A DNA stretch of 38,421 nucleotides from Candidatus Omnitrophota bacterium (GTDB lineage: Bacteria > Omnitrophota > Omnitrophia > JAHJGZ01). The stretch's first letter is position 1. Each line of letters begins with the position of its first letter. This document shows positions 1-5,202 of this stretch, in pieces. The stretch is from contig JAHJGZ010000168.1 of the NCBI GenBank assembly GCA_018823795.1, positions 1-38,421 on the forward strand, in the 5' to 3' direction. A model generated the notes under the pieces. It did no database searches, had not been told where the DNA came from, and saw nothing but the letters and a program-made list of their open reading frames with translations. The position numbers and the translations under genes were made by a program.

Positions 1-9
1 AACAAAAAG

Positions 10-53
10 TGTAACCTATGTCTCCGGTTTAAAATGTTACCCATGTTTCGGTT
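10..53. repeat. Two tandem copies of a TGTWACCYATGT-type motif, possible transposon end
   Basis: TGTAACCTATGTCTCCGGTT at 10-29 is followed at 35-53 by TGTTACCCATGTTTCGGTT, which differs by a few substitutions and one missing base. Tandem ~20-bp motifs starting TGT at the edge of an element resemble the multiple terminal repeats of IS21-like elements. No transposase gene is inside the window, so the element, if real, lies to the left or is a remnant. The family assignment is from memory and is weak. Confidence 0.35.
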
Positions 54-55
54 GC

Positions 56-90
56 ACATCAGTTATGTCACTATGTTCCATAACTGATGT
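56..90. repeat. Perfect 12-bp inverted repeat (hairpin family member A)
   Basis: ACATCAGTTATG (56-67) pairs perfectly with CATAACTGATGT (79-90) across an 11-nt loop. It shares a layout with the hairpins at 333-377 and 3312-3355: the left arm ends TATG followed by TC, the right arm begins CCATA, and a (G/C)TCAT motif follows the right arm, while the outer stem sequence differs in each copy. Confidence 0.75.
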
Positions 91-104
91 CGTCATTGAA
101 GGGT

Positions 105-186
105 GGAATGCTATAAGAAGAAGCCCGAATAGTCTTTTTTTGTCCCCGCCCGCTTTGCTTCGCAAAGCGAAGCGGCGAGGATACAT
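105..186. repeat. Degenerate repeat unit, copy 1
   Basis: It starts GGAATGCTATAAGAAGAA, passes AATAGTC and ends GGCGAGGATACATT. The same framework recurs at 264-331. Copy 1 carries an internal hairpin, CGCTTTGC/GCAAAGCG (151-168), that copy 2 lacks. Each copy is bracketed by palindromes. Confidence 0.55.
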
Positions 187-194
187 TCCGACTT

Positions 195-225
195 ATACTT
201 TAAATCACTTCGTTCTGTAAAGTAT
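195..225. repeat. Inverted repeat D, near-identical copy at 2456-2486
   Basis: ATACTTTA (195-202) pairs with TAAAGTAT (218-225). The loop and right flank (ATCACTTCGTTCTGTAAAGT, then ATGTC) recur almost letter for letter at 2465-2489, so this is a dispersed repeat and not a chance hairpin. Confidence 0.7.
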
Positions 226-263
226 GTCGTCATGTACGGGACTGATCCTTTCTTCTCTCTCTT

Positions 264-331
264 GAATGGCTATAAGAGAACCCCATATAGTCATTTGCCC
301 TTGTCGGTTTTGTTCATGGCAAGGATACATT
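264..331. repeat. Degenerate repeat unit, copy 2
   Basis: GAATGGCTATAAGAGAAC, then TATAGTC, ending GGCAAGGATACATT. It aligns with copy 1 at 105-186 at the start, middle and end, with a divergent interior. The order palindrome-unit-palindrome-unit-palindrome gives a period of roughly 140 bp. Confidence 0.55.
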
Positions 332-332
332 T

Positions 333-377
333 GCGCATATGATTTATGTCGGCTTTTTGCCTCCATAAATCATGCGC
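333..377. repeat. 14-bp inverted repeat with nested hairpin (family member B)
   Basis: GCGCAT-AT-GATTTATG (333-348) pairs with CATAAATCATGCGC (364-377), with a 2-nt bulge in the left arm. The loop has its own small stem, GGC-TTTTT-GCC (351-361). It has the same TATGTC...CCATA framework and downstream CTCAT motif as the elements at 56-90 and 3312-3355. Confidence 0.7.
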
Positions 378-402
378 TCATGTAAGCGGCATTAATATAA
401 AG

Positions 403-530
403 ATCCGTGCTATGTTCTTTCTTCCGGCATCACTTTGCGTAATGAATCCAGGATGGATGAGTAGCAAAGTGGCAGAGAAGCGTAGCAGGAGTGCAGAGCT
501 GAACGTAGGAAGGAAGAATATAGCACGGAT
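403..530. repeat. 128-nt nested long inverted repeat, MITE-like
   Basis: The arms 403-425 (ATCCGTGCTATGTTCTTTCT...) and 508-530 match as inverted repeats at 21 of 23 positions. Inside is a second stem, CACTTTGC (431-438)/GCAAAGTG (464-471), and inside that ATCCA/TGGAT flanks a 3-nt loop. The right side has an extra unpaired purine-rich segment before the outer arm. It has no coding content. It could be a miniature inverted-repeat transposable element or a structured RNA. Confidence 0.6.
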
Positions 531-596
531 AAATCGATATGGGGTTCGAATGTATACTTTACATACATCATGTCTGCATGTATCATATAGCACGTT

Positions 597-1076
597 ATGA
601 GTATCGTTCTAATAGTTCTCGGCTTCATACTTAATATTGTTGGTATCATCGGTTGCATCATTCCCATACTCCCCGGGCCGGTATTAAATTTTGCCGCACT
701 CATTCTCTTACAGTTCACGGTGACGCCTCATCCATTCAGCACACTTTTTTTAATTACGATGGGACTCTTGGCAGTCGGCATATCATTACTCGATAATATT
801 TTGCCGTTGATGGGAGCAAAACTTTATGGCGCGACGAAGTACGGCATTGTAGGGGCACTTATCGGAATGATCATCGGACTCATCCTGTTCCCACCTTTTG
901 GACTCATTATCGGAACTATGGGAGGAGCAATCATCGGAGAATATATTGGCGGGAAAAAAGGGGGTCAGGCTTTAAAGTCAGGAATTGGTTCCTTTCTGAT
1001 GAGCCTGCTGGCAATCATTCTAAAGCTCACCGCTTCGCTGGTTATGATGTTTTATTTTATCAAAATAATCTTCTAA
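597..1076 (+). CDS. DUF456 family membrane protein
   Basis: A 159-residue, almost entirely hydrophobic protein with several membrane segments and a glycine-rich middle (GALIGMIIGLILFPPFGLII, then GTMGGAIIGEYIGG). The early IIGCIIPILPGP segment and the glycine-zipper loops are typical of the DUF456 family as I recall it, and the length is normal for that family. The molecular function is unknown; it is an inner-membrane protein by composition. It is the only plus-strand gene in the first 3.6 kb and converges on the small gene at 1103-1339. No clear ribosome binding site precedes the ATG, and the region immediately upstream is hairpin-rich. The family call is fairly secure; the role is not known. 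Confidence 0.8.
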   Translation: MSIVLIVLGFILNIVGIIGCIIPILPGPVLNFAALILLQFTVTPHPFSTLFLITMGLLAVGISLLDNILPLMGAKLYGATKYGIVGALIGMIIGLILFPPFGLIIGTMGGAIIGEYIGGKKGGQALKSGIGSFLMSLLAIILKLTASLVMMFYFIKIIF

Positions 1077-1102
1077 ACGACTTTCCGTTACGGTCACGCG
1101 TA

Positions 1103-1339
1103 TTAATAGTTAAAGAGGTCGCTCATCACGTAGTTCTTCCCCGCAGCCTTGTTTAATGCATGAAGAACTTTGTGTTGTACATTGGCGGTCAACCGCCTGC
1201 CCTTGATCGCACGCGAAACCATTTTGTGTGTCATCTGTTCGGTGGCGTTTACTATAAGATCATGCGGCTTCAAACTATGCTGTGCCATAATATGGCGGAT
1301 AGGCTGATCCCCTAGATTTCGTTCAATATCACGATTCAC
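1103..1339 (-). CDS. Small conserved HTH-like protein
   Basis: A 78-residue basic protein starting with GTG (MNRDIERN...) just behind an AGGT ribosome-binding motif. It contains MAQHSLKPHDLIVNATEQMT followed by HKMVSRAIKGRRLTANVQ, which reads like a helix-turn-helix fold with a recognition helix ending in KGRRL. I recall very similar proteins, with the same LGDQPIRHIM opening, in PVC-type genomes, where they are annotated only as hypothetical. A DNA-binding regulatory role is inference from fold and charge. The gene lies 9 bp downstream of the zinc-ribbon membrane gene and is probably co-transcribed with it. Confidence 0.7.
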   Translation of the reverse strand: MNRDIERNLGDQPIRHIMAQHSLKPHDLIVNATEQMTHKMVSRAIKGRRLTANVQHKVLHALNKAAGKNYVMSDLFNY

Positions 1340-1348
1340 GTTTTTACC

Positions 1349-1810
1349 TTATTCTCTCTCGTCATGTGTCTTTTTACCTGCTAAAAAGCTCAGTATCCCG
1401 ATCGCACTGACCAGTAGCAACAGTAAACCACTCAGCCACCATGATATTATGGGCAATACTATTAAGATACCCCAAAAAATTAAGAAGAGTACAAAAGCAA
1501 GGATTAACGGAGACCACATTCCGCCTTCGTGGTACAATTTTTTTGTGATTGCGATCAACGGTTCCCCTACCTCTTTTAACACGCTGACAATATTTTTTGC
1601 TGCGGCAATATTTTTTTTCGGGGAAAGATCCGTTTCTTTCTTTTCTGCATAATCCCCCACCAGCATCGTATGAACCATGACATCTTTGTACGTTTCCTTG
1701 CATTTGGGACACTGTAAGGTGACCCGTTTTTCAAACTCCCGCATGAATAATTCATCGATAACCCATTCATTCTGGCATTGTTTACACTTAACAACAGCAG
1801 TTTTTAACAT
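1349..1810 (-). CDS. Zinc-ribbon protein with two C-terminal membrane helices
   Basis: 153 residues. The N-terminus has a four-cysteine zinc ribbon, CKQCQNEW (Cys 9/12) and CPKCKETY (Cys 34/37). The middle is charged, and two long hydrophobic stretches follow (LILAFVLFLIFWGILIVLP, then WWLSGLLLLLVSAIGILSFL). The ATG follows AAAGGGG at good spacing. This looks like a membrane-tethered cytoplasmic zinc-ribbon protein. I do not recognise a named family and no partner is evident beyond the HTH-like gene downstream. Confidence 0.75.
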   Translation of the reverse strand: MLKTAVVKCKQCQNEWVIDELFMREFEKRVTLQCPKCKETYKDVMVHTMLVGDYAEKKETDLSPKKNIAAAKNIVSVLKEVGEPLIAITKKLYHEGGMWSPLILAFVLFLIFWGILIVLPIISWWLSGLLLLLVSAIGILSFLAGKKTHDERE

Positions 1811-1870
1811 AAGACCCCTTTAATGAGTCCCTTTCTATTATTTAATTTAATATAGGAAGGGACGAATTAA

Positions 1871-1903
1871 TACTTTTTTAAAGGGGTTGCCTTTAAAAAA
1901 GTA
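1871..1903. repeat. Perfect 13-bp hairpin
   Basis: TACTTTTTTAAAG (1871-1883) pairs perfectly with CTTTAAAAAAGTA (1891-1903) around a 7-nt loop. The left flank GAATTAA is shared with the hairpin at 2416-2443. It lies upstream of the minus-strand gene at 1349-1810 and could also act as a terminator for transcripts from the right, but no clean U-tract follows. Confidence 0.7.
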
Positions 1904-1926
1904 CGCGTGTTTTAGTTCTGCGCGCC

Positions 1927-1942
1927 TGCCAGCTGGCTGGCA
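1927..1942. repeat. CCAGCTGGCTGG hairpin, copy 1
   Basis: TGCCAGC-TG-GCTGGCA, followed by AAAATACATGTTCAG. The core and right flank recur at 2424-2452 (CCAGCTGGCTGG, then AAAAGTATATGTTCAG). A related element (GCGCGCCTGCC flank, CCTGCC/GGCAGG stem) sits at 2573-2596. Confidence 0.65.
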
Positions 1943-1956
1943 AAATACATGTTCAG

Positions 1957-2346
1957 TTATCCTAAAATAATTTCCTTGATCCCCCACAGAAGTAATACGA
2001 TCCAAACCGCCATATACAGCCACATCCCCTTCATCATCTTTTTTATATCCTGCCCCTGCACCCAGTTTATGAGCTGCTCACCATACGGTGCCATACCGAC
2101 AAGCATCAGCAACATAATAAATACCATGACGGCAAGAATATGTATCATGGTCATACCGGCATTCATAAGAAAACACAGAACAATCGCTGCCAATACGAGT
2201 GCTGCGGCTTGTGTTACCGGCGGCCGTCTATACAGCTTTTTTGCAAAATTAAACCACGCCTGAGGATTCCGTAAAACCACCACTGTTTTTATCACCGCAA
2301 AAATGATAAGAATACCGGCAAATACTTTTAACGGTCCCAATGTCAT
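1957..2346 (-). CDS. Small integral membrane protein, unknown function
   Basis: 129 residues with four predicted transmembrane helices (around FAGILIIFAVIKTVVVL, AAALVLAAIVLCFLMNAG, MIHILAVMVFIMLLMLVG and MWLYMAVWIVLLLWGI). A strong GGAGGTGG ribosome-binding site lies just before the ATG, which supports a real gene. I recognise no family motif. It stands alone between two hairpin-bearing intergenic stretches. Confidence 0.7.
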   Translation of the reverse strand: MTLGPLKVFAGILIIFAVIKTVVVLRNPQAWFNFAKKLYRRPPVTQAAALVLAAIVLCFLMNAGMTMIHILAVMVFIMLLMLVGMAPYGEQLINWVQGQDIKKMMKGMWLYMAVWIVLLLWGIKEIILG

Positions 2347-2369
2347 ACTACCACCTCCTTAATGAACAC

Positions 2370-2404
2370 GTAACTTACGGAGCGTATTTCGCGACGTAAG
2401 TTAC
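2370..2404. repeat. 10-bp palindrome upstream of the membrane-protein gene
   Basis: GTAACTTACG (2370-2379) pairs with CGTAAGTTAC (2395-2404), extended by CAC...GTG one base out of register. The loop contains a smaller GCG/CGC pairing. The AATTAATAC that follows is the left flank of the next hairpin (2416-2443), so the palindromes are packed end to end. Confidence 0.6.
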
Positions 2405-2415
2405 TGTGTGAATTA

Positions 2416-2443
2416 ATACTTTTCCAGCTGGCTGGAAAAGTAT
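2416..2443. repeat. Perfect palindrome with CCAGCTGGCTGG core, copy 2
   Basis: ATACTTTTCCAGC (2416-2428) and GCTGGAAAAGTAT (2431-2443) form a 13-bp stem around TG. It combines the flank of the 1871-1903 hairpin with the core of the 1927-1942 hairpin. Confidence 0.7.
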
Positions 2444-2455
2444 ATGTTCAGACAC

Positions 2456-2486
2456 ATATTTTACATCACTTCGTTCTGTAAAGTAT
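2456..2486. repeat. Inverted repeat E, near-identical copy of 195-225
   Basis: ATATTTTACA pairs with TGTAAAGTAT (one G-T pair). The loop ATCACTTCGTTC and the right flank ATGTC(T/G)TCA(C/T)GTA match the copy at 195-236. Confidence 0.7.
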
Positions 2487-2499
2487 GTCTTCACGTATC

Positions 2500-2557
2500 C
2501 CGACGAAAGTTGCAAAATTGCTGTAATAAATTTTGCGACAGCTTTTGAGTCGGGGCA
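2500..2557. repeat. Compound hairpin with TTTTGCGAC stem, copy 1
   Basis: An outer CCCGAC/GTCGGG stem encloses an inner TGCAAAATT/AATTTTGCG stem. The same two-tier design (outer C-run/G-run, inner GCAAAA/TTTTGC) recurs at 3248-3303 with a different outer stem. Confidence 0.55.
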
Positions 2558-2612
2558 CGAACGTCATATTTGCGCGCCTGCCTGCCAACTGGCAGGTAAA
2601 GTATATGTGTAA

Positions 2613-2747
2613 TTATTTTGTTTTAGCTGAAGCACACTGAGATGTGTCACTCCCCTTCTTACTTTTCGAAATTGGACACCATTTCATAGGGCATGCACAT
2701 CCTGCTAACACAATTGCAATAAGACTTACGATAATTATTCTTCTCAT
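2613..2747 (-). CDS. Small lipoprotein (44 aa), not in the ORF track
   Basis: Translating the minus strand from the ATG at 2747 gives 44 residues beginning MRRIIIVSLIAIVLAGC. Two arginines, a hydrophobic stretch and the lipobox LAGC (Cys17) make a textbook lipoprotein signal. The mature part is cysteine-rich (four further Cys) and lysine-rich. The start codon overlaps the stop of the GIY-YIG gene as ATGA, the arrangement used repeatedly by real gene pairs in this window, so translational coupling is likely. The ORF track calls an opposite-strand frame here (2644-2877), which I consider a shadow. The function is unknown; the mature peptide of 28 residues would be membrane-anchored. The gene was below the track's length limit. 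Confidence 0.7.
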   Translation of the reverse strand: MRRIIIVSLIAIVLAGCACPMKWCPISKSKKGSDTSQCASAKTK

Positions 2748-3070
2748 TTTTTCCCTTTCTTTGGTTCCTTTAGGTTCTGTTTCTTCTTTTTACTGCCTTT
2801 TTTTATTATTATACCACACGGAAGCCGAAGGTGTGTACCTGCTAACTTGCGCTTTTTGGCAGGAGGCAGTTTTTTAATGAAACGCTCCATTTTCATAGCT
2901 GCGGCTCGCGTCCTACAGTTTTTTTGATACACCAACACCACGGGACAGCGACTCCGTGTATATTTTGCCCCTTTACCATTATTATGATTGGTAACTCTAC
3001 GGGATACATTATTGCTCATCCCCGTATAGAGTGTCTTATCCGAACATCGCACGATATACACATACCACAT
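2744..3070 (-). CDS. GIY-YIG nuclease superfamily protein (YhbQ/UPF0213-like)
   Basis: About 108 residues if started at the internal ATG (MWYVYIVRC...), which matches how this family begins; the track's longer start adds eight residues with no ribosome-binding site. It shows the GIY-YIG signature as YVYIVRCSDKTLYTGMS, the following NNVSRRVTNHNNGKGAKYTR helix, a conserved arginine, and ERFIKKLP near the C-terminus. Members are small single-domain proteins with presumed DNA nuclease activity; the biological role is uncertain. A TATAAT box lies 9 nt upstream of the chosen ATG, so the transcript may be almost leaderless. The stop overlaps the start of the small lipoprotein gene. Confidence 0.85.
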   Translation of the reverse strand: MWYVYIVRCSDKTLYTGMSNNVSRRVTNHNNGKGAKYTRSRCPVVLVYQKNCRTRAAAMKMERFIKKLPPAKKRKLAGTHLRLPCGIIIKKGSKKKKQNLKEPKKGKK

Positions 3071-3175
3071 AATAGAAAGATTATAACATTTCAATTAATG
3101 TATTGCTATTTTTCAATTACAGGGAAAGCAAACGGCTTATTGTTACTATAATTTTTTGTTCTGAGGGAGGTGTAA

Positions 3176-3325
3176 GGGATTAATTCGCACAGTTACTTAT
3201 CCCCGCCAGCTACGCTTTGCGGGGCACAACAGCTTCGTTTCATTGTTCCCCCCTCAAAAGATGTCGCAAAATCCTTTACACTATTTTTGCGACTTTCGGG
3301 GGGATTAATTCGCACAGTTACTTAT
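3176..3325. repeat. 25-bp perfect direct repeat bracketing a compound hairpin
   Basis: GGGATTAATTCGCACAGTTA plus CTTAT occurs at 3176-3200 and again at 3301-3325, 125 bp apart. Between them, CCCCCC (3248-3253)/GGGGGG (3298-3303) encloses GTCGCAAAA (3263-3271)/TTTTGCGAC (3285-3293). This is the same two-tier design as 2500-2557. Confidence 0.75.
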
Positions 3326-3355
3326 GTCACCCTAAGGGCTCCATAAGCAACGTGC
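3312..3355. repeat. Imperfect inverted repeat (hairpin family member C)
   Basis: GCACaGTTaCTTATG (3312-3326) pairs with CATAAGCAACGTGC (3342-3355), with a bulge and a mismatch. The loop contains CCCTAAGGG. TATGTC after the left arm, CCATA at the right arm and a following CTCAT match the elements at 56-90 and 333-377. Confidence 0.6.
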
Positions 3356-3620
3356 TCATTAATAATGGATCTTTTTATAAAAAAGTTTGCTGTCCTTTTC
3401 TATGTCAAATCACTCCACATACCTGGCCGCTTCAGATACAGTTTCACTCCGCACCCCTTGTTTTGTGTAACAAAAGCGGACACTTATGGTTAAAACGTTG
3501 TATCGTATTTTTACATAACCTATTGTTTCTAAAAGGCTTATAAAAACTTCCGTGCTTGCACGCGGAGCCGACACCTGTTATCTTTTACATGAAAACATAC
3601 TTTGGAGGGAGGTGACGTAC

Positions 3621-3860
3621 ATGAAATGTCCACGATGTCATAACGAAATTGATTATCTCGTTTTCAATAAAATAAATAAAATATACGGCATCTACGACAT
3701 TGAACAAAAAAAATCACTTGAACGACTAACAAAGTCACTCGCTACGTATTATGTCTGTCCACAATGTCAGCAAATAGTAGTTAAAAGTGATGACGAACTC
3801 GACACGCTTATTTGTTCTTTGAGTACTGGTAGGATTAAAGAAATAGACGTACTAGGCTAG
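3621..3860 (+). CDS. Small zinc-ribbon protein
   Basis: 79 residues from the ATG at 3621, chosen over the track's upstream start because GGAGGGAGGTGA lies 7-8 nt before it and the protein then begins with the zinc ribbon itself. CPRC (Cys 3/6) and CPQC (around 46/49) form a split four-cysteine metal site separated by a basic, helical segment. No named family is recognised. It is a stand-alone plus-strand gene followed by a convincing intrinsic terminator, so it is probably expressed on its own. A cytoplasmic nucleic-acid or protein-binding role is only a guess. Confidence 0.75.
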   Translation: MKCPRCHNEIDYLVFNKINKIYGIYDIEQKKSLERLTKSLATYYVCPQCQQIVVKSDDELDTLICSLSTGRIKEIDVLG

Positions 3861-3877
3861 CAATTTTTCTTAAGACC

Positions 3878-3941
3878 ACAGGATGCTGTACCGTACTTAT
3901 GTTCACCTTCACATACCTCGGCGCAGCATCCTGTCTTTTTT
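3878..3941 (+). terminator. Intrinsic terminator after the zinc-ribbon gene
   Basis: ACAGGATGCTG (3878-3888) pairs perfectly with CAGCATCCTGT (3924-3934), followed by CTTTTTTAT. The 35-nt loop has a small inner pairing (TATGT/ACATA). The T-run is on plus only, so it terminates the plus-strand gene and not the converging response-regulator transcript. Confidence 0.8.
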
Positions 3942-3995
3942 ATGCACGTCTGAAGACCATGAAAGCCTTCTCGACCTCTCGTTCTATTATGTGTG

Positions 3996-4376
3996 TTATT
4001 TTTTATTTCCCGGAAAATATTTATCAATGATTTTTCCGACTGCGTCATTTGAAAATGGTTTGGCAAGAAACTCATCAAAATCTCCCCCGACGCTCCTTCC
4101 TTTCGCATCTTCGTGAGTGAAAATATACCCTGATATGAGCACGGTAATGCTTTGCTCCTCCATTTGCTTGATTTTACTGAGAAAAGTAAATCCATCCTCC
4201 TTGCTCAAGAACAAATAATCAGTAAATATAATGTCATATTGCTTCTTCTGACACAACCGCAGACCACCGTCACCGTTGCTCGCTAGATCAACCCAGCAAT
4301 CATACTCATCGGTCACATATTCTTTAAGCCCCTCACGTATCTCCTTTTCATCATCAATAATAAGAATTTTTATCAT
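3996..4376 (-). CDS. Single-domain response regulator (receiver only)
   Basis: 126 residues, a complete REC domain with no output domain. The acidic pair Asp8/Asp9 in ILIIDDEKEI, the phospho-acceptor Asp53 in DIIFTDYLF, the Ser/Thr position in VLISGY and the invariant lysine in FLAKPFS are all present. Phosphorylation by a histidine kinase would alter interaction with a partner protein, as in CheY/Spo0F-like regulators. No kinase gene is adjacent. It lies about 50 bp downstream of batE and may belong to the end of that transcript. It is an orphan with respect to its kinase; the domain call is secure. Confidence 0.9.
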   Translation of the reverse strand: MIKILIIDDEKEIREGLKEYVTDEYDCWVDLASNGDGGLRLCQKKQYDIIFTDYLFLSKEDGFTFLSKIKQMEEQSITVLISGYIFTHEDAKGRSVGGDFDEFLAKPFSNDAVGKIIDKYFPGNKK

Positions 4377-4425
4377 TTTAAAAACTCATCACGAAAAATG
4401 TATGCTTTGAGTTCTGTACATACCG

Positions 4426-5202
4426 TTACGTAACCGTTACACACTCAATATTCTCAGCCTCGATCCAGCCTTCTTCACCGCTCACTAATTCAATTTTATG
4501 CCAACTGTCTTTTCCTGCGGTAATGAGCACTTCGATGCCCGGTGATAAGCGGAATGCTACCGCATCCGCAGACAAGGGACCGGAACGTACCGGCGCCTCA
4601 TCAGCTATAATAACCGCTTCCTGTGCAAATAATAATGGATACGCTTTTGTACAAAGAGCACCGAGCGAGGCGATGAAAAAAAACATACACCAAAAGGATA
4701 ACCTTTGTAACCCTTTCTTTTTGTGCGCAAAGAGCCTCCGTAAAGAAATCATTAAGAAGAAGAATAAGAAGAGTAATACACCTACCTCTAACTCATTAAT
4801 GGTTACGTACGATAAAAATCTCTCAGCAGTGCGCATATACCAATTCCGGTTATCATTGACTTTATACTGCACTAAACTTCGCACGAATGATATGTTGGCG
4901 CGTATTGCTTTATCACGCGGATGAAGATTGAATGCCCGTTTATAATTAAGCAGTGCTCTGCCTAAATCCTTTTCCCGAAAGTAACAATTACCGATATTAT
5001 AGAAAATTTCGGCGCTGGTTATCTTCCCATCCTCCGCACACTGCTCATACTGTCTGCGTGCTGCTTCATACTTTTCTTCATTGTAGAGACTGTTTGCTTC
5101 TTTGAACACCTCAGCGGCCGATTGTGCATAGGCACAATAGCTATTCACGATTATACACAGCACGGCGATAAAACTACCGGTATAGACACGCATACGTATC
5201 AT
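4426..5202 (-). CDS. batE: BatE-like TPR protein with C-terminal SH3-type domain
   Basis: 258 residues. A signal peptide or N-terminal anchor (MRVYTGSFIAVLCIIVNSYCAYAQ) is followed by tetratricopeptide repeats (FKEANSLYNEEKYEAARRQY, IFYNIGNCYFREKDLGRALL, NYKRAFNLHP), two membrane helices in the middle, and a bacterial SH3-like domain (VRSGPLSADAVAFRLSPGIE ... GWIEAENIE). BatE proteins of the Bacteroides aerotolerance operon are TPR proteins of the cell envelope, and the fusion of TPR and SH3b is common in BatE-like genes of diverse phyla. The start overlaps the batD stop as ATGA. The vWA subunits BatA/BatB and the MoxR ATPase usually found with it are not in this window. Confidence 0.8.
   Translation of the reverse strand: MIRMRVYTGSFIAVLCIIVNSYCAYAQSAAEVFKEANSLYNEEKYEAARRQYEQCAEDGKITSAEIFYNIGNCYFREKDLGRALLNYKRAFNLHPRDKAIRANISFVRSLVQYKVNDNRNWYMRTAERFLSYVTINELEVGVLLFLFFFLMISLRRLFAHKKKGLQRLSFWCMFFFIASLGALCTKAYPLLFAQEAVIIADEAPVRSGPLSADAVAFRLSPGIEVLITAGKDSWHKIELVSGEEGWIEAENIECVTVT

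Larger units (their letters stand above)
1..596. other. Repeat-rich non-coding stretch before the first gene
   Basis: I see no convincing gene here. The ORFs of 71-102 codons in the track overlap one another on both strands and run through inverted repeats, as palindromic non-coding DNA does. From left to right the stretch holds two tandem transposon-end-like motifs, a 12-bp perfect palindrome, a degenerate repeat unit, a second palindrome, a second copy of the unit, a third palindrome, and a 128-nt nested inverted repeat. A small hairpin (ATACAT/ATGTAT, near 564-583) precedes the first gene. The individual elements are listed separately. Confidence 0.7.
3095..3620. other. Non-coding stretch with direct repeats and hairpins
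   Basis: 526 bp without a supported gene. The 108-codon plus-strand ORF 3217-3543 crosses the hairpins below and lacks family features. The stretch holds a 25-bp perfect direct repeat (3176-3200 and 3301-3325), a compound hairpin between the copies, and a third member of the TATGTC...CCATA hairpin family. In the last 240 bp before the zinc-ribbon gene I see nothing beyond a small imperfect CCGTG/CACGCGG hairpin and the ribosome binding site of that gene. Confidence 0.6.

Noticed and set aside
346-600. Plus-strand 84-codon ORF and opposite-strand ORFs 378-593 and 410-718
   Set aside because: They overlap each other and run through the 128-nt inverted repeat; palindromes create open frames on both strands. 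No family features.
2644-2877. Plus-strand 77-codon ORF
   Set aside because: It is the opposite-strand shadow of the small lipoprotein and of the end of the GIY-YIG gene, both of which have strong motifs.
1-3360. CRISPR array
   Set aside because: Repeats are palindromic, unequal in length, irregularly spaced and interrupted by genes; no cas genes in the window.
3217-3543. Plus-strand 108-codon ORF
   Set aside because: It crosses a compound hairpin and the direct repeat, has no ribosome-binding site and no recognisable motif.
3857-4195. Minus-strand 112-codon ORF
   Set aside because: It overlaps the confident response-regulator gene in another frame and runs through a terminator.
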